Positions 6,775 to 13,621 of a stretch of DNA of 17,253 nucleotides are shown in pieces. Below the pieces are notes generated by a model. That model searched no databases, was not told where the DNA came from, and was given only the letters and a program-made list of their open reading frames with translations. The DNA comes from Clostridiales bacterium. Lineage in GTDB: Bacteria; Bacillota; Clostridia; Oscillospirales; Oscillospiraceae. Positions within the stretch are counted from its first letter, which is position 1. Each line of letters starts with the position of its first letter. A program made the translations under genes and the position numbers. The DNA is taken from assembly GCA_009774055.1 (NCBI GenBank), contig VSNB01000037.1, forward strand, positions 1 to 17,253, written 5' to 3'.

Positions 6775-8781
6775 TCAGCGCTTTCCGGGCTTCCGGGGAC
6801 GCTGGCTGGCAGGCTTATGGGACTTGGGCGTCTGGCGGGCGTCCCGCTTCGGAGACTGGCGCGTATCATTTTTAGAGGCGCTGCGTCCGCCGGCTTTCGC
6901 CGCTTGGCGGTTATCCTGCGGACGGGCGCGGCCCGCCCCAGCATGCCTGCTGGAAGCTTTCGGCTTTTCCTCCGGCCTGCCGCTGTGGAGGGGGCGGACA
7001 AGGCAGTCCTTTCCATAGCCGATCAGATCCTCCCGGCCCGCCTTGTGCAGCGCCTCCACCACCAGTCGCCGCAGCTCCGGACGCTTCCACTGCAGCAGCG
7101 CGCGCTGCAGGGCCTTGTCGTGGGGGCTCTTGGCTACGTACACCGGCTCCATAGTCCGGGGGTCCAGCTCCGTGTACCACATGCAGGTGGACAGGGTCCC
7201 GGGGGTGGGGTAGAAGTCCTGGACCTGCTCCGGCTGGCGGCCTGTTTTGTTCAGAAATACCGCCAGCTCCACCGCATCGCTGAGGGTGCACCCGGGATGG
7301 CTGCTCATGAGATAGGGCACCAGATACTGCTCCAGCCCGTAGCGCTGGTTGAGCCGCTGGTATTTTTCCCGGAACCGCTCGTATACCTCGAAATGGGGCT
7401 TGCCCATGTAGTCCAGCACCTGGGCGGAGCAGTGCTCCGGAGCCACCTTCAGCTGCCCGGAGACATGGTAGCGCACCAGTTCGGACAGAAATTCGCTGTT
7501 TTTCTCGCACAGCAGGTAGTCAAACCGGATGCCGCTTCGGATAAACACCTTCTTCACCCCTGGCACCGCCCGGATCTTCCGCAGCAGGGCCAGGTAGTCG
7601 GCGTGGCTGGGGTCCAGATTTTTGCAGGGAGTGGGGGCCAGGCAGGAGCGGTTTTTGCACATGCCGTTTTTCTTCTGCTGCGCACAGCTGGGGTTCCGGA
7701 AATTGGCCGACGGACCGCCTACGTCGTGGACGTAGCCCTTGAACTTGGGGTCCCGGGTGAAGCCCTCCACCTCCCGGATCACGCTCCCGTGACTGCGGGA
7801 GGTGATCATCCGCCCCTGGTGAAAGGCCAGGGAGCAGAAATTGCATCCGCCGAAGCATCCCCGGTTGTGGGTGACGGAGAAGCGCACCTCCTCGATGGCC
7901 GCCACGCCACCCAGGGCGTCGTACATGGGATGAACCTCCCGGGCGTAGGGCAGCTCCGCTACAAAGTCCAGCTCCTCCCGGCTCAGGGGCATGGCGGGGG
8001 GATTGACCACCAGGACCCGGTCCCCGTGGCGTTGGAGAATGGCTTTGCCCCGGACCGGGTCGTGCTCCTCGTATTCGATTTTAGTGGCCAGGGCGTAGTC
8101 CCGCTTGCGGCTGGCCGCCTCTTCGAAGGAGGGGACGGTGACGTTCTCAAAGCGGCAGTCCGGGTCCTTGGCGGCGTAGGCGGTTCCGGGAATGTCGGTC
8201 AGCGTACCCGCCGCCTCGCCTGCGGCCAGGCGGCGGGCGATCTCCCGGGCGGCCCGCTCCCCCATGCCATAGATCAGCAGGTCCGCCCCCGCGTCAAAAA
8301 GGATGGAGCGGCGGACCGCATCATCCCAGTAGTCGTAGTGGGCGAACCGCCGCAGGCTGGCCTCCAGTCCGCCGATGATCACCGGCGTGTCCGGGAACGC
8401 TTCCCGGGCCCGGTTGGCGTAGACGATGGTGGGCCGGTCGGGGCGCAGGCCCATTTTGTTCCCGGGGCTGTAGGCGTCGGAGGAGCGGCGTTTTTTGGCG
8501 GCAGTGTAGTGGGCCACCATGGAGTCGATGTTGCCGCCGCCGATAAACACGCCGTACCGGGGCTTGCCCATAGCCCGGAAGGCGTCCGCGCTGTGCCAGT
8601 TCGGCTGGGCAAGGACGGCGGTCCGATAGCCCTCCGCCTCCAGGCAGCGGGCAATGATGGCTGTGCCGAAGGAGGGATGGTCCACGTAGGCGTCGGCGGT
8701 GACCACCAGGAAGTCGTAGTACCACCAGTCCCTGGCCTGCATCTCCTCGCGGCTTACGGGGAGGAAGTTGGATGTATCCAT
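6775..8781 (-). CDS. YgiQ-family radical SAM protein
   Basis: This 668-residue protein belongs to the YgiQ family of radical SAM enzymes, whose substrate is not established as far as I know. The N-terminal part (about 20-200, from WYYDFLVVTADAYVDHPSFG) is the family-specific B12-binding-like region, with LAQPNW and FIGGGNIDSMVAHY. The radical SAM cluster motif is NRGCFGGCNFCS, with Cys309, Cys313 and Cys316 (from the chosen start). Additional cysteine-rich segments follow (SCAQQKKNGMCKNRSC). The C-terminal 65 residues are a basic, low-complexity tail with two near repeats (DTRQSPK, DARQTPK). I chose ATG 8781 rather than the in-frame ATG 8847 because AGGAGA precedes it and because 8847 falls inside the predicted -35 box. 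It has its own promoter and terminator and no partner gene. Confidence 0.9.
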   Translation of the reverse strand: MDTSNFLPVSREEMQARDWWYYDFLVVTADAYVDHPSFGTAIIARCLEAEGYRTAVLAQPNWHSADAFRAMGKPRYGVFIGGGNIDSMVAHYTAAKKRRSSDAYSPGNKMGLRPDRPTIVYANRAREAFPDTPVIIGGLEASLRRFAHYDYWDDAVRRSILFDAGADLLIYGMGERAAREIARRLAAGEAAGTLTDIPGTAYAAKDPDCRFENVTVPSFEEAASRKRDYALATKIEYEEHDPVRGKAILQRHGDRVLVVNPPAMPLSREELDFVAELPYAREVHPMYDALGGVAAIEEVRFSVTHNRGCFGGCNFCSLAFHQGRMITSRSHGSVIREVEGFTRDPKFKGYVHDVGGPSANFRNPSCAQQKKNGMCKNRSCLAPTPCKNLDPSHADYLALLRKIRAVPGVKKVFIRSGIRFDYLLCEKNSEFLSELVRYHVSGQLKVAPEHCSAQVLDYMGKPHFEVYERFREKYQRLNQRYGLEQYLVPYLMSSHPGCTLSDAVELAVFLNKTGRQPEQVQDFYPTPGTLSTCMWYTELDPRTMEPVYVAKSPHDKALQRALLQWKRPELRRLVVEALHKAGREDLIGYGKDCLVRPLHSGRPEEKPKASSRHAGAGRARPQDNRQAAKAGGRSASKNDTRQSPKRDARQTPKSHKPASQRPRKPGKR

Positions 8782-8818
8782 AGCGGTTCTCCTGTGTAGA
8801 GGATTCTTTTCTGTTTTC

Positions 8819-8847
8819 AGCATATCACAGAGGCCGGCGGAATGCAA
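8819..8847 (-). promoter_or_regulatory. Promoter of the YgiQ-family gene
   Basis: On the minus strand TTGCAT (8842-8847) and TATGCT (8819-8824) are separated by 17 bases. Transcription from about 8812 would leave a 30-base leader before ATG 8781. The position also argues against the longer upstream start of the gene. Confidence 0.6.
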
Positions 8848-8889
8848 CCGAAATCAGCAGCGGGGAGGAGAACAGAAACGCCCGACAAC

Positions 8890-8923
8890 AGGATGGGACC
8901 AGCCGTTCGGCTGGTCCCATCCT
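8890..8923 (-). terminator. Hairpin terminator of the small 77-residue gene
   Basis: AGGATGGGACCAGCC (8890-8904) pairs perfectly with GGCTGGTCCCATCCT (8909-8923) around GTTC. The stem begins in the stop codon of the small minus-strand gene. On that strand the stem is followed by GTTGTC rather than a proper T-run, so it is a strong hairpin but a weaker terminator. Confidence 0.5.
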
Positions 8924-9156
8924 CAGACCTCGCTGAAAATATACCGGTACTTCCGCCCGCCCTCCAGCAGGGCTTCAATCACGGGGCTGCCGTTCTGCTC
9001 GGTGGCGAGGAACTCCACGCTCCGCTCCCGGCGGTACAGGTCCTGCACATACATGGCCGGATTTTCCAGCTGCAGCTCCAGGATCTCCCGGCGGTCCGGC
9101 AGCAGGTCCCCGGTGCAGGGGACATATTCTTCCTTGATAACTTCGTAGGTTTTCAT
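8923..9156 (-). CDS. Small protein of unknown function (77 aa)
   Basis: I do not recognise this 77-residue protein, which runs from MKTYEVIKEEYVPCTG to YRYIFSEV. It has no signal peptide or membrane segment, is rich in charged residues (many Glu and Arg), and has one cysteine. The middle (RREILELQLENPAMYVQDLY) looks like helix. I chose ATG 9156 because AAAGGAAC precedes it by a suitable distance; the frame is open 30 codons further upstream but without a binding site. A -10-like TATAAT lies upstream and a strong hairpin starts at its stop codon, so it appears to be a stand-alone gene. It is divergent from rnpB. Function unknown. Confidence 0.65.
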   Translation of the reverse strand: MKTYEVIKEEYVPCTGDLLPDRREILELQLENPAMYVQDLYRRERSVEFLATEQNGSPVIEALLEGGRKYRYIFSEV

Positions 9157-9220
9157 GATAGCTGTTCCTTTCTTCGCCCAAATCGGACGGTTCCCCTTAT
9201 TCTGCGCCAAAAACCGGGGA

Positions 9221-9249
9221 ATTATACAGCGTTCCGGCGCGGGCAAGTT
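9221..9249 (-). promoter_or_regulatory. Likely promoter of the small 77-residue gene
   Basis: A perfect TATAAT lies on the minus strand at 9221-9226. The hexamer 17 bases further upstream is AACTTG (9244-9249), a poor match to TTGACA, so activity depends mostly on the -10 box. The resulting leader would be about 60 bases. The promoter sits back to back with that of rnpB. Confidence 0.4.
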
Positions 9250-9271
9250 GATCTTCCGGCGATTTCTCTCG

Positions 9272-9300
9272 TTGACAAGCTCTATTTTCTCCTGTAAAAT
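9272..9300 (+). promoter_or_regulatory. Promoter of rnpB
   Basis: A consensus TTGACA (9272-9277) and TAAAAT (9295-9300) are separated by 17 bases. The expected start, five to seven bases after the -10 box, coincides with the 5' end of the RNase P RNA P1 stem at 9305-9306, so little or no 5' processing is needed. Confidence 0.9.
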
Positions 9301-9304
9301 AAAA

Positions 9305-9690
9305 ATGAGTAAGACAGACAGTCGCGTGACGGCGGCGAAAGCCCCGTCATGAGGAAAGTCCGGGCTCCGCAGGGCAAGGATAACGGGTAACGCCCGCCGA
9401 AGGCGACTTCAGGAAAAGTGCAACAGAAATAAACCGCGGATTGTGTATGATCCGTAAGGGTGGAAAGGCGAGGTAAGAGCTCACCCATCGGCTGGAGACT
9501 GTCCGATGCTGTAAACTCTATCCGGAGCAACACCGTGGAGAGAACGCAGATCATGCGGCAGCCGCGTTGAGCGGCCGCCCGCGATCAGACTGGCCCGGTT
9601 GTTCTCGAGGAGGTGGCTGGAGCGGTCTGGCAACAGGCCGCCTAGATAGATGACTGTCAAATACAGAACCCGGCTTACAGTCTTACTCAT
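9305..9690 (+). ncRNA. rnpB: RNase P RNA
   Basis: This is the catalytic RNA of ribonuclease P, which removes 5' leaders from precursor tRNAs. The ends pair as an 11-base P1 helix (ATGAGTAAGAC with GTCTTACTCAT). The conserved core is present: GAGGAAAGTCCGGGCTCC (9350-9367), the CAACAGAAA segment, GGTAAGAGCTCACC, and the 3' signature GATAGATGAC followed by ACAGAACCCGGCTTAC. At about 386 bases its size is normal for bacteria, and the layout looks like the ancestral A class, as in other Clostridia, rather than the Bacillus B class; I did not fold it fully. It has its own promoter and terminator. The tRNA-Gly of this window is among its expected substrates. Confidence 0.96.
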
Positions 9691-9697
9691 TGATTCG

Positions 9698-9732
9698 GGG
9701 GAAAGTACCTCATTGCGGTACTTTCCCCTTTA
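9698..9732 (+). terminator. Intrinsic terminator of rnpB
   Basis: GGGGAAAGTACC (9698-9709) pairs perfectly with GGTACTTTCCCC (9717-9728) around a seven-base loop and is followed by TTTAT. It lies eight bases past the RNase P RNA and ahead of the fucosidase gene, which therefore needs read-through or a promoter I could not identify between them. Confidence 0.85.
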
Positions 9733-9759
9733 TCTGTTCTTATAAGGAGTACGAGTGCC

Positions 9760-11100
9760 ATGAAAACCCTGGAAGAACGGCAGTTTGACGCCCGGTCCCT
9801 CCGCGTGACGCCCAGCCCCCGGCAGCTGGCTTGGCAGCGGACGGAATTCTATGCCTTCGTCCACTTTTCCATCAATACCTTCACCAACCGGGAGTGGGGC
9901 GACGGCACGGAGTCCCCGGTCCTCTTCGATCCCTCCCGGCTGAACGCGGACCAGTGGGCAGACTGCATCCAGTCCGCCGGCATGAAGGGGGCCATCCTCA
10001 CCTGCAAGCACCACGACGGCTTCTGCCTGTGGCCCAGCCGGTATGGGGACCACACCGTGGCCCGGAGCCCTTACAAAAACGGAGCGGGCGACGTTGTCCG
10101 GGAATTCTCCGACGCCTGCCGCCGGCGGGGGCTGAAATTCGGCGTCTATCTCTCTCCCTGGGACCGGCATCATCCCCTCTACGGGACGGGCAGACCCTAT
10201 GACGACTATTTTGTCCATCAGCTGCGGGAGCTGCTCACCGGGTACGGCCCTGTCTTTTCCGTCTGGCTGGACGGAGCCTGCGGCGAGGGTCCCAGCGGGA
10301 AGCGGCAGGTCTATGACTGGGAGCGGTATTACGCCGTAATCCGGGAGCTGCAGCCGGAGGCATGCATCAGCGTCTGCGGGCCGGACGTCCGCTGGTGTGG
10401 CAACGAGGCGGGTCATACCAGGCCGTCGGAGTGGAGCGTGGTGCCGGAGCGGACCCGGAATACAGAAAAGATAAAGGAAAAGTCCCAGTCGGAGGATGGC
10501 GCGGCCTTCCGGCAGCGGCCTGTCTCCGCCGGCGATGAGGACCTGGGGAGCCGGGAGGCGGTCAGGGACGAGGAAAGCCTGGTCTGGTACCCGGCGGAGG
10601 TAAACACCTCCATCCGCCCCGGCTGGTTCTACCATCCGGAGGAGGACGGCATGGTGAAGTCCCTGGAGGAGCTGGTCCGTATTTATGAATCCTCTGTGGG
10701 CGGGAATGCGGCGTTCCTGCTGAATGTCCCGCCTGCGCCGGAGGGACTGATTCACGAGACCGACGCGGCGCGCCTGCGGGAGCTGGGGGCGTACCTGCGG
10801 GAAACCTACCGCCATAATCTGGCGGAAAACGCACAGATTGCGCGGGAGGAGAATAGGATAACGGTGCGCTGGGAGACGCCGGTGGAAGTTTTCAGGATCG
10901 TTCTGATGGAGGATATTGCCAGGAGCCAGCGGGTGGAATCGTTTTCCATCCTGGACGGCGAGGGAAAGACGCTTTATGAAGGGACAGTAATCGGATACAA
11001 GAAAATTATCCCCCTGCAGCGCTGCCTTGCGGATCAGATCACGGTCCGGATACGAGACAGCAGGGGAACGCCCCATATCGCCTTTGTGGGCGTTTATTGA
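9760..11100 (+). CDS. Alpha-L-fucosidase (GH29), probably cytoplasmic
   Basis: This 446-residue protein looks like a glycoside hydrolase family 29 alpha-L-fucosidase, which releases fucose from glycans such as mucin or milk oligosaccharides. The barrel begins with YAFVHFSINTFTNREWGDGT (31-50). KHHDGFCLWPS (83-93) is the conserved segment that contacts the sugar, and VFSVWLDGACGEG (165-177) carries the likely nucleophile Asp171. PAEVNTSIRPGWFYH (278-292) is another family hallmark and may hold the acid/base residue (Glu280, tentative). The C-terminal 90 residues look like a beta-sandwich. There is no signal peptide, so it should act inside the cell on imported oligosaccharides. AAGGAG lies 10 bases upstream of the start. 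It is followed by dapA after 124 bases, with no sugar transporter nearby. A related GH29 fucosidase of different linkage preference is the main alternative. Confidence 0.85.
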   Translation: MKTLEERQFDARSLRVTPSPRQLAWQRTEFYAFVHFSINTFTNREWGDGTESPVLFDPSRLNADQWADCIQSAGMKGAILTCKHHDGFCLWPSRYGDHTVARSPYKNGAGDVVREFSDACRRRGLKFGVYLSPWDRHHPLYGTGRPYDDYFVHQLRELLTGYGPVFSVWLDGACGEGPSGKRQVYDWERYYAVIRELQPEACISVCGPDVRWCGNEAGHTRPSEWSVVPERTRNTEKIKEKSQSEDGAAFRQRPVSAGDEDLGSREAVRDEESLVWYPAEVNTSIRPGWFYHPEEDGMVKSLEELVRIYESSVGGNAAFLLNVPPAPEGLIHETDAARLRELGAYLRETYRHNLAENAQIAREENRITVRWETPVEVFRIVLMEDIARSQRVESFSILDGEGKTLYEGTVIGYKKIIPLQRCLADQITVRIRDSRGTPHIAFVGVY

Positions 11101-11164
11101 GGCAGGCTGGAAAGAGGACAGGTTTTGCATGGTTTTCAGCACCATTCCGGATTATACTGCATAA

Positions 11165-11203
11165 GCTGTTTCTATACAATAGCAATACATAGCAGGGAAC
11201 AGC
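11165..11203 (+). other. Stem-loop in the dapA leader
   Basis: GCTGTTTC (11165-11172) can pair with GGAACAGC (11196-11203), with one G-T pair, and an outer TGCA/TGCA pairing (11158-11161 with 11206-11209) could extend it. The structure ends just before the AGGAGG at 11212. The loop holds an imperfect repeat (ACAATAGCA, ATACATAGCA). It is not a lysine riboswitch: the region is too short and lacks its conserved core. Whether it regulates dapA is unknown. Confidence 0.3.
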
Positions 11204-11224
11204 AGTGCATCAGGAGGTCATACC

Positions 11225-12121
11225 ATGAAACAGCCTGTTTTTACCGGGTCCTGTACGGCCCTTATTACACCGTTTGCCGCCGACCACGCCGTGGACTATC
11301 CCGCCCTGGCTGGGCTGCTGGACTTCCAGCTGGAAAACGGTACGGATGCCCTGGTGGTCTGCGGCACCACCGGAGAGGCCGCCGCCATGAGCTATGAGGA
11401 GCGTCTGCGGACCATCGAGGCCGTGGTCCGCCATGTGGACGGCAGAATCCCCGTTATCGCCGGCTCCGGCTCCAACAACACCGAGAGCGCCATCGCCCTC
11501 TCCCGGGACGCCGTTCTGGCAGGGGCGGACGCCCTGCTGGTGGTGACGCCCTTCTATAATAAAGCCACCCCCAAGGGCCTCGTCCGCCATTATACCGCCA
11601 TTGCCGACGCGGCGGAGAAGCCCGTGATCCTCTACAACGTGCCCTCCCGAACGGGGGTGAAATGCACCGCCGAAGTCTACGCCGCCCTGGCGGAGCATCC
11701 CAATATTGTGGGTGTAAAGGAGGCTGGCGGCGACCTGGCTCTGGTCCAGAAAACCCGGGAGCTATGCCCGGAGGACTTTTCCATCTGGTCCGGCAACGAC
11801 GACGAAACCGCGCCCATGATGCTTTTCGGCGGCAAAGGGGTTATCTCCGTGGCGGCCAATGTGATGCCCCGAGAAATGCACGAGCTGGCGTCCGCCTGCC
11901 TGAGCGGGGATTTTGTAAACGCGGGGAAGATGCAGTTGAGCTTGCGAAAGCTCTGCGAGGCCCTGTTCTGGGAGGTCAACCCTATTCCTGTGAAAACCGC
12001 GCTGACCATGATGGGACGCTGTCAGGAGGTTTTCCGCTCGCCCATGTGCGAAATGGAACCGGAGAATCGGGAAAAGCTGGAGGGCGTGCTGCGGGAGTAC
12101 GGACTCCTTCCGAGAAACTGA
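11225..12121 (+). CDS. dapA: 4-hydroxy-tetrahydrodipicolinate synthase
   Basis: This 298-residue aldolase condenses pyruvate with aspartate semialdehyde, the first committed step toward lysine, meso-diaminopimelate and, in sporulating cells, dipicolinate. Length and residues match the family closely: CGTTGEA (Thr48, Thr49), AGADALLVVTPFYNK with Tyr111, LYNVPSRTG with Tyr137 and Arg142, and the Schiff-base Lys165 in IVGVKEAGGD. All lie at a constant offset of four from the E. coli enzyme. Arg142 and the paired threonines favour dapA over sugar-acid aldolases of the same superfamily. AGGAGG precedes the start. A broken acetyltransferase gene follows after 17 bases and probably shares the transcript. 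No other lysine gene is nearby, so it may be one of several dapA-like copies. Confidence 0.93.
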   Translation: MKQPVFTGSCTALITPFAADHAVDYPALAGLLDFQLENGTDALVVCGTTGEAAAMSYEERLRTIEAVVRHVDGRIPVIAGSGSNNTESAIALSRDAVLAGADALLVVTPFYNKATPKGLVRHYTAIADAAEKPVILYNVPSRTGVKCTAEVYAALAEHPNIVGVKEAGGDLALVQKTRELCPEDFSIWSGNDDETAPMMLFGGKGVISVAANVMPREMHELASACLSGDFVNAGKMQLSLRKLCEALFWEVNPIPVKTALTMMGRCQEVFRSPMCEMEPENREKLEGVLREYGLLPRN

Positions 12122-12138
12122 AATACGGAGGATAACTT

Positions 12139-12314
12139 ATGATCTGTCAGGCGAAAAAGCAGGATATTCCCGCCGCCGCCGGTCTGGCCGTCCAGCTGTT
12201 CAGCTGCTCGGCGGAGGAGCTGGAGGGGGAATTTGCAGCCTGGCATTTCATTTGAGAATGGGCTTTGCGGAGGCAAACCGGATCATCTGCTTCCATAAAA
12301 CGTTAGAAGATTGA
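12139..12314 (+). pseudogene. GNAT acetyltransferase (AAC(6')-like) with internal deletion
   Basis: A good ribosome binding site (GGAGG) and ATG at 12139 open a frame reading MICQAKKQDIPAAAGLAVQL and onward to EGEFAA, the usual N-terminus of a GNAT acetyltransferase of the AAC(6')-like group. It then stops at 12253-12255. In another frame, from about 12246, the sequence reads FHLRMGFAEANRIICFHKTL to a stop at 12312-12314, which is the usual C-terminus of the same family. Only about 175 of an expected 450 bases remain, so roughly the middle 270-300 bases, including the acetyl-CoA binding motif, are missing and the ends are out of frame. It follows dapA by 17 bases and is probably co-transcribed but inactive. 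Confidence 0.8.
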
Positions 12315-12339
12315 TTTACCGCTCCCCCTGTGCTAGAAT
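12311..12339 (+). promoter_or_regulatory. Extended -10 promoter of the GNAT fusion gene
   Basis: TTGATT (12311-12316) and TAGAAT (12334-12339) are separated by 17 bases, and TGC directly precedes the -10 hexamer, giving an extended -10. The predicted start, near 12346, lies between the two arms of the hairpin at 12322-12360. The -35 box overlaps the stop codon of the pseudogene. Confidence 0.6.
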
Positions 12340-12366
12340 GGATGAAAAGCGCAGGGGGAGTTTTTT
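12322..12366 (+). terminator. Intrinsic terminator containing the next gene's Shine-Dalgarno
   Basis: CTCCCCCTGTGC (12322-12333) pairs with GCGCAGGGGGAG (12349-12360) with one G-T pair and is followed by six T residues (12361-12366). As read from dapA it is a strong terminator. The right arm is also the ribosome binding site (AGGGGGAG) of the gene starting at 12367, and the ATG directly follows the T-run. Transcripts starting at the embedded promoter lack the left arm, so the hairpin cannot form in them. Confidence 0.7.
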
Positions 12367-13461
12367 ATGGCGAAAACGATTTACATTGACAGTACCACCA
12401 TGGATGGCGCCACCGGGATCATTTTCGAGAGGGAACCCAAGGTGGTCTATACCGGCCTGGAGTTTCTGACAGAGGAGGACGGCTCCTTTCTGGAGGAGGT
12501 TTCCCGGCTGTGCGGCGTCCATTTCTTACCGAGAGGACGAATGCCGGAGGTTCCGCTGTACGGCGTACCCTGTCTGGAGGTGTTTGCCTCGGACGGACAG
12601 GGCGGGTGGTTCGCCATGTCCAATCATCTGCGGGAGGGAGCCGTCTGCCATATCGGCCGGGATTTAACGGTTCACCTGGCGGCGGCGAACCGCAGCGAGC
12701 TGTTCAACAGCATGGTCGCCGATCCGGACTGGCGGCGGAAGCGTCTGCCCGGCGGGCCGTGGCCCGCGCTGCCGGAGGACCCGGGCGGGCGGAAAGGGCT
12801 GGCGGAGAAGCTGGGCGTCCCCATTCCCCCGCCGGAGGATGCCGCGGACCCCGGCCCGCTTCCGCAGGTCTTTTCCTCCCGGGCAGAGGCGGAGCGGGAA
12901 TTTGCCATCCAGGATGTCTGGACCGTCCTGCGGCAGGAGAAAGAGCCCCGATTCCAGGTCCACGCCATGATGTCCCCGGCGGACCGGGAGGGACGGGCCC
13001 TTGTCCACTTCGCCGCGTGGAGGGAAGCTTACGCCGGCCTGATGCCGGAGGCTGTTCTGGCGGCGCATACCCTGGAGCGCTGCCGGGAAGCGTTGAGGTG
13101 GAGCAGTTCCCGGGATACCTTTGTGGCCCTGGACCGGGAGAACGGCGACCGGGTGGTGGGCTTCGGCACGCTGTCGTACTTCGCCCGGGACTTCGTCTCC
13201 GTGCCGGAGGCGGGGGAGATCGTCGCGCTGTACGTGCTGGAGGAATTTCAGGGGAACGGGCTGGGGAGGCAGCTGATGGAGAGCTGTCTGGCCTGGCTCC
13301 CCCGGCCCAGGGTTGCGCTGTTCGTCCTGGAGGGAAATCAGAAGGCAATCGGGTTTTATGAACACATGGGATTCCGGTTTACCGGACATACCATTGAAGA
13401 GCGGATAGCCGGTGAGACGGTTACGGAGCTGGAAATGGTTTTGGAAAAAAGCGCCGGTTAA
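12367..13461 (+). CDS. Unknown N-terminal domain fused to a GNAT acetyltransferase
   Basis: This 364-residue protein has two parts. Residues about 200-355 are a GNAT N-acetyltransferase: HFAAWREAYAGLMPEAVLAA at the start, the acetyl-CoA binding motif A in ALYVLEEFQGNGLGRQLM (key QGNGLGR, 295-301), and the typical NQKAIGFYEHMGFRFTGH near the end. The substrate, an amine, cannot be named. Residues 1-125 form another domain that I do not recognise with confidence; YGVPCLEVFASDGQGGWFAM is vaguely like SMI1/KNR4-type proteins. A proline- and glycine-rich linker (about 127-166) joins them. The start has a strong AGGGGGAG site next to a T-run and its own extended -10 promoter. The join is in one open frame with consistent codon use, so it looks like a real fusion. 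Confidence 0.8.
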   Translation: MAKTIYIDSTTMDGATGIIFEREPKVVYTGLEFLTEEDGSFLEEVSRLCGVHFLPRGRMPEVPLYGVPCLEVFASDGQGGWFAMSNHLREGAVCHIGRDLTVHLAAANRSELFNSMVADPDWRRKRLPGGPWPALPEDPGGRKGLAEKLGVPIPPPEDAADPGPLPQVFSSRAEAEREFAIQDVWTVLRQEKEPRFQVHAMMSPADREGRALVHFAAWREAYAGLMPEAVLAAHTLERCREALRWSSSRDTFVALDRENGDRVVGFGTLSYFARDFVSVPEAGEIVALYVLEEFQGNGLGRQLMESCLAWLPRPRVALFVLEGNQKAIGFYEHMGFRFTGHTIEERIAGETVTELEMVLEKSAG

Positions 13462-13492
13462 AGGGATGCCGGATGGAATTTTGACCTCCATC

Positions 13493-13621
13493 AATATTAC
13501 TTCCGAACCGAAAGGTCGGAAGTAATATTTGCCATGTTTTGCGGTTGCCGCTGTTTACAGCGGCAAGCAAAACGGCTTGCATCAAATGTATTATTTCCGA
13601 GCTTTAAGCTCGGAAATAATA
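13493..13621. repeat. 129-base element of three hairpins, MITE-like
   Basis: Three palindromes fill this stretch. The first (13493-13529) pairs AATATTACTTCCG and ACC with their complements around a GAAA tetraloop, leaving one A bulged. The second (13531-13576) pairs GCC, GTTTTGC and TTGCCGCTG with their complements around TTTA, with small bulges. The third (13589-13621) pairs TATTATTTCCGAGC with its complement around TTTAA. The first and third share TATTACTTCCGA/TATTATTTCCGA, so the element has imperfect terminal inverted repeats. It lies directly after the GNAT fusion gene and abuts a gene remnant. It is AT-richer at its ends than its neighbours. No transposase is present; it is most likely a short non-autonomous or REP-like repeat. 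Confidence 0.7.

Noticed and set aside
6817..8799. A 660-codon open frame opposite the YgiQ-family gene, and similar long antisense frames at 688-1920, 4630-6000 and 9730-11145
   Set aside because: All mirror genes with strong family motifs on the other strand and have Gly/Pro/Arg-rich translations typical of GC-rich antisense frames.
8782..8847. A start 22 codons further upstream for the YgiQ-family protein (ATG 8847)
   Set aside because: That ATG overlaps the predicted -35 box and would lie upstream of the transcript start, and it lacks a ribosome binding site, whereas ATG 8781 has AGGAGA.
11101..11224. Lysine riboswitch upstream of dapA
   Set aside because: The gap is only 124 bases and none of the conserved lysine-riboswitch core sequences is visible.
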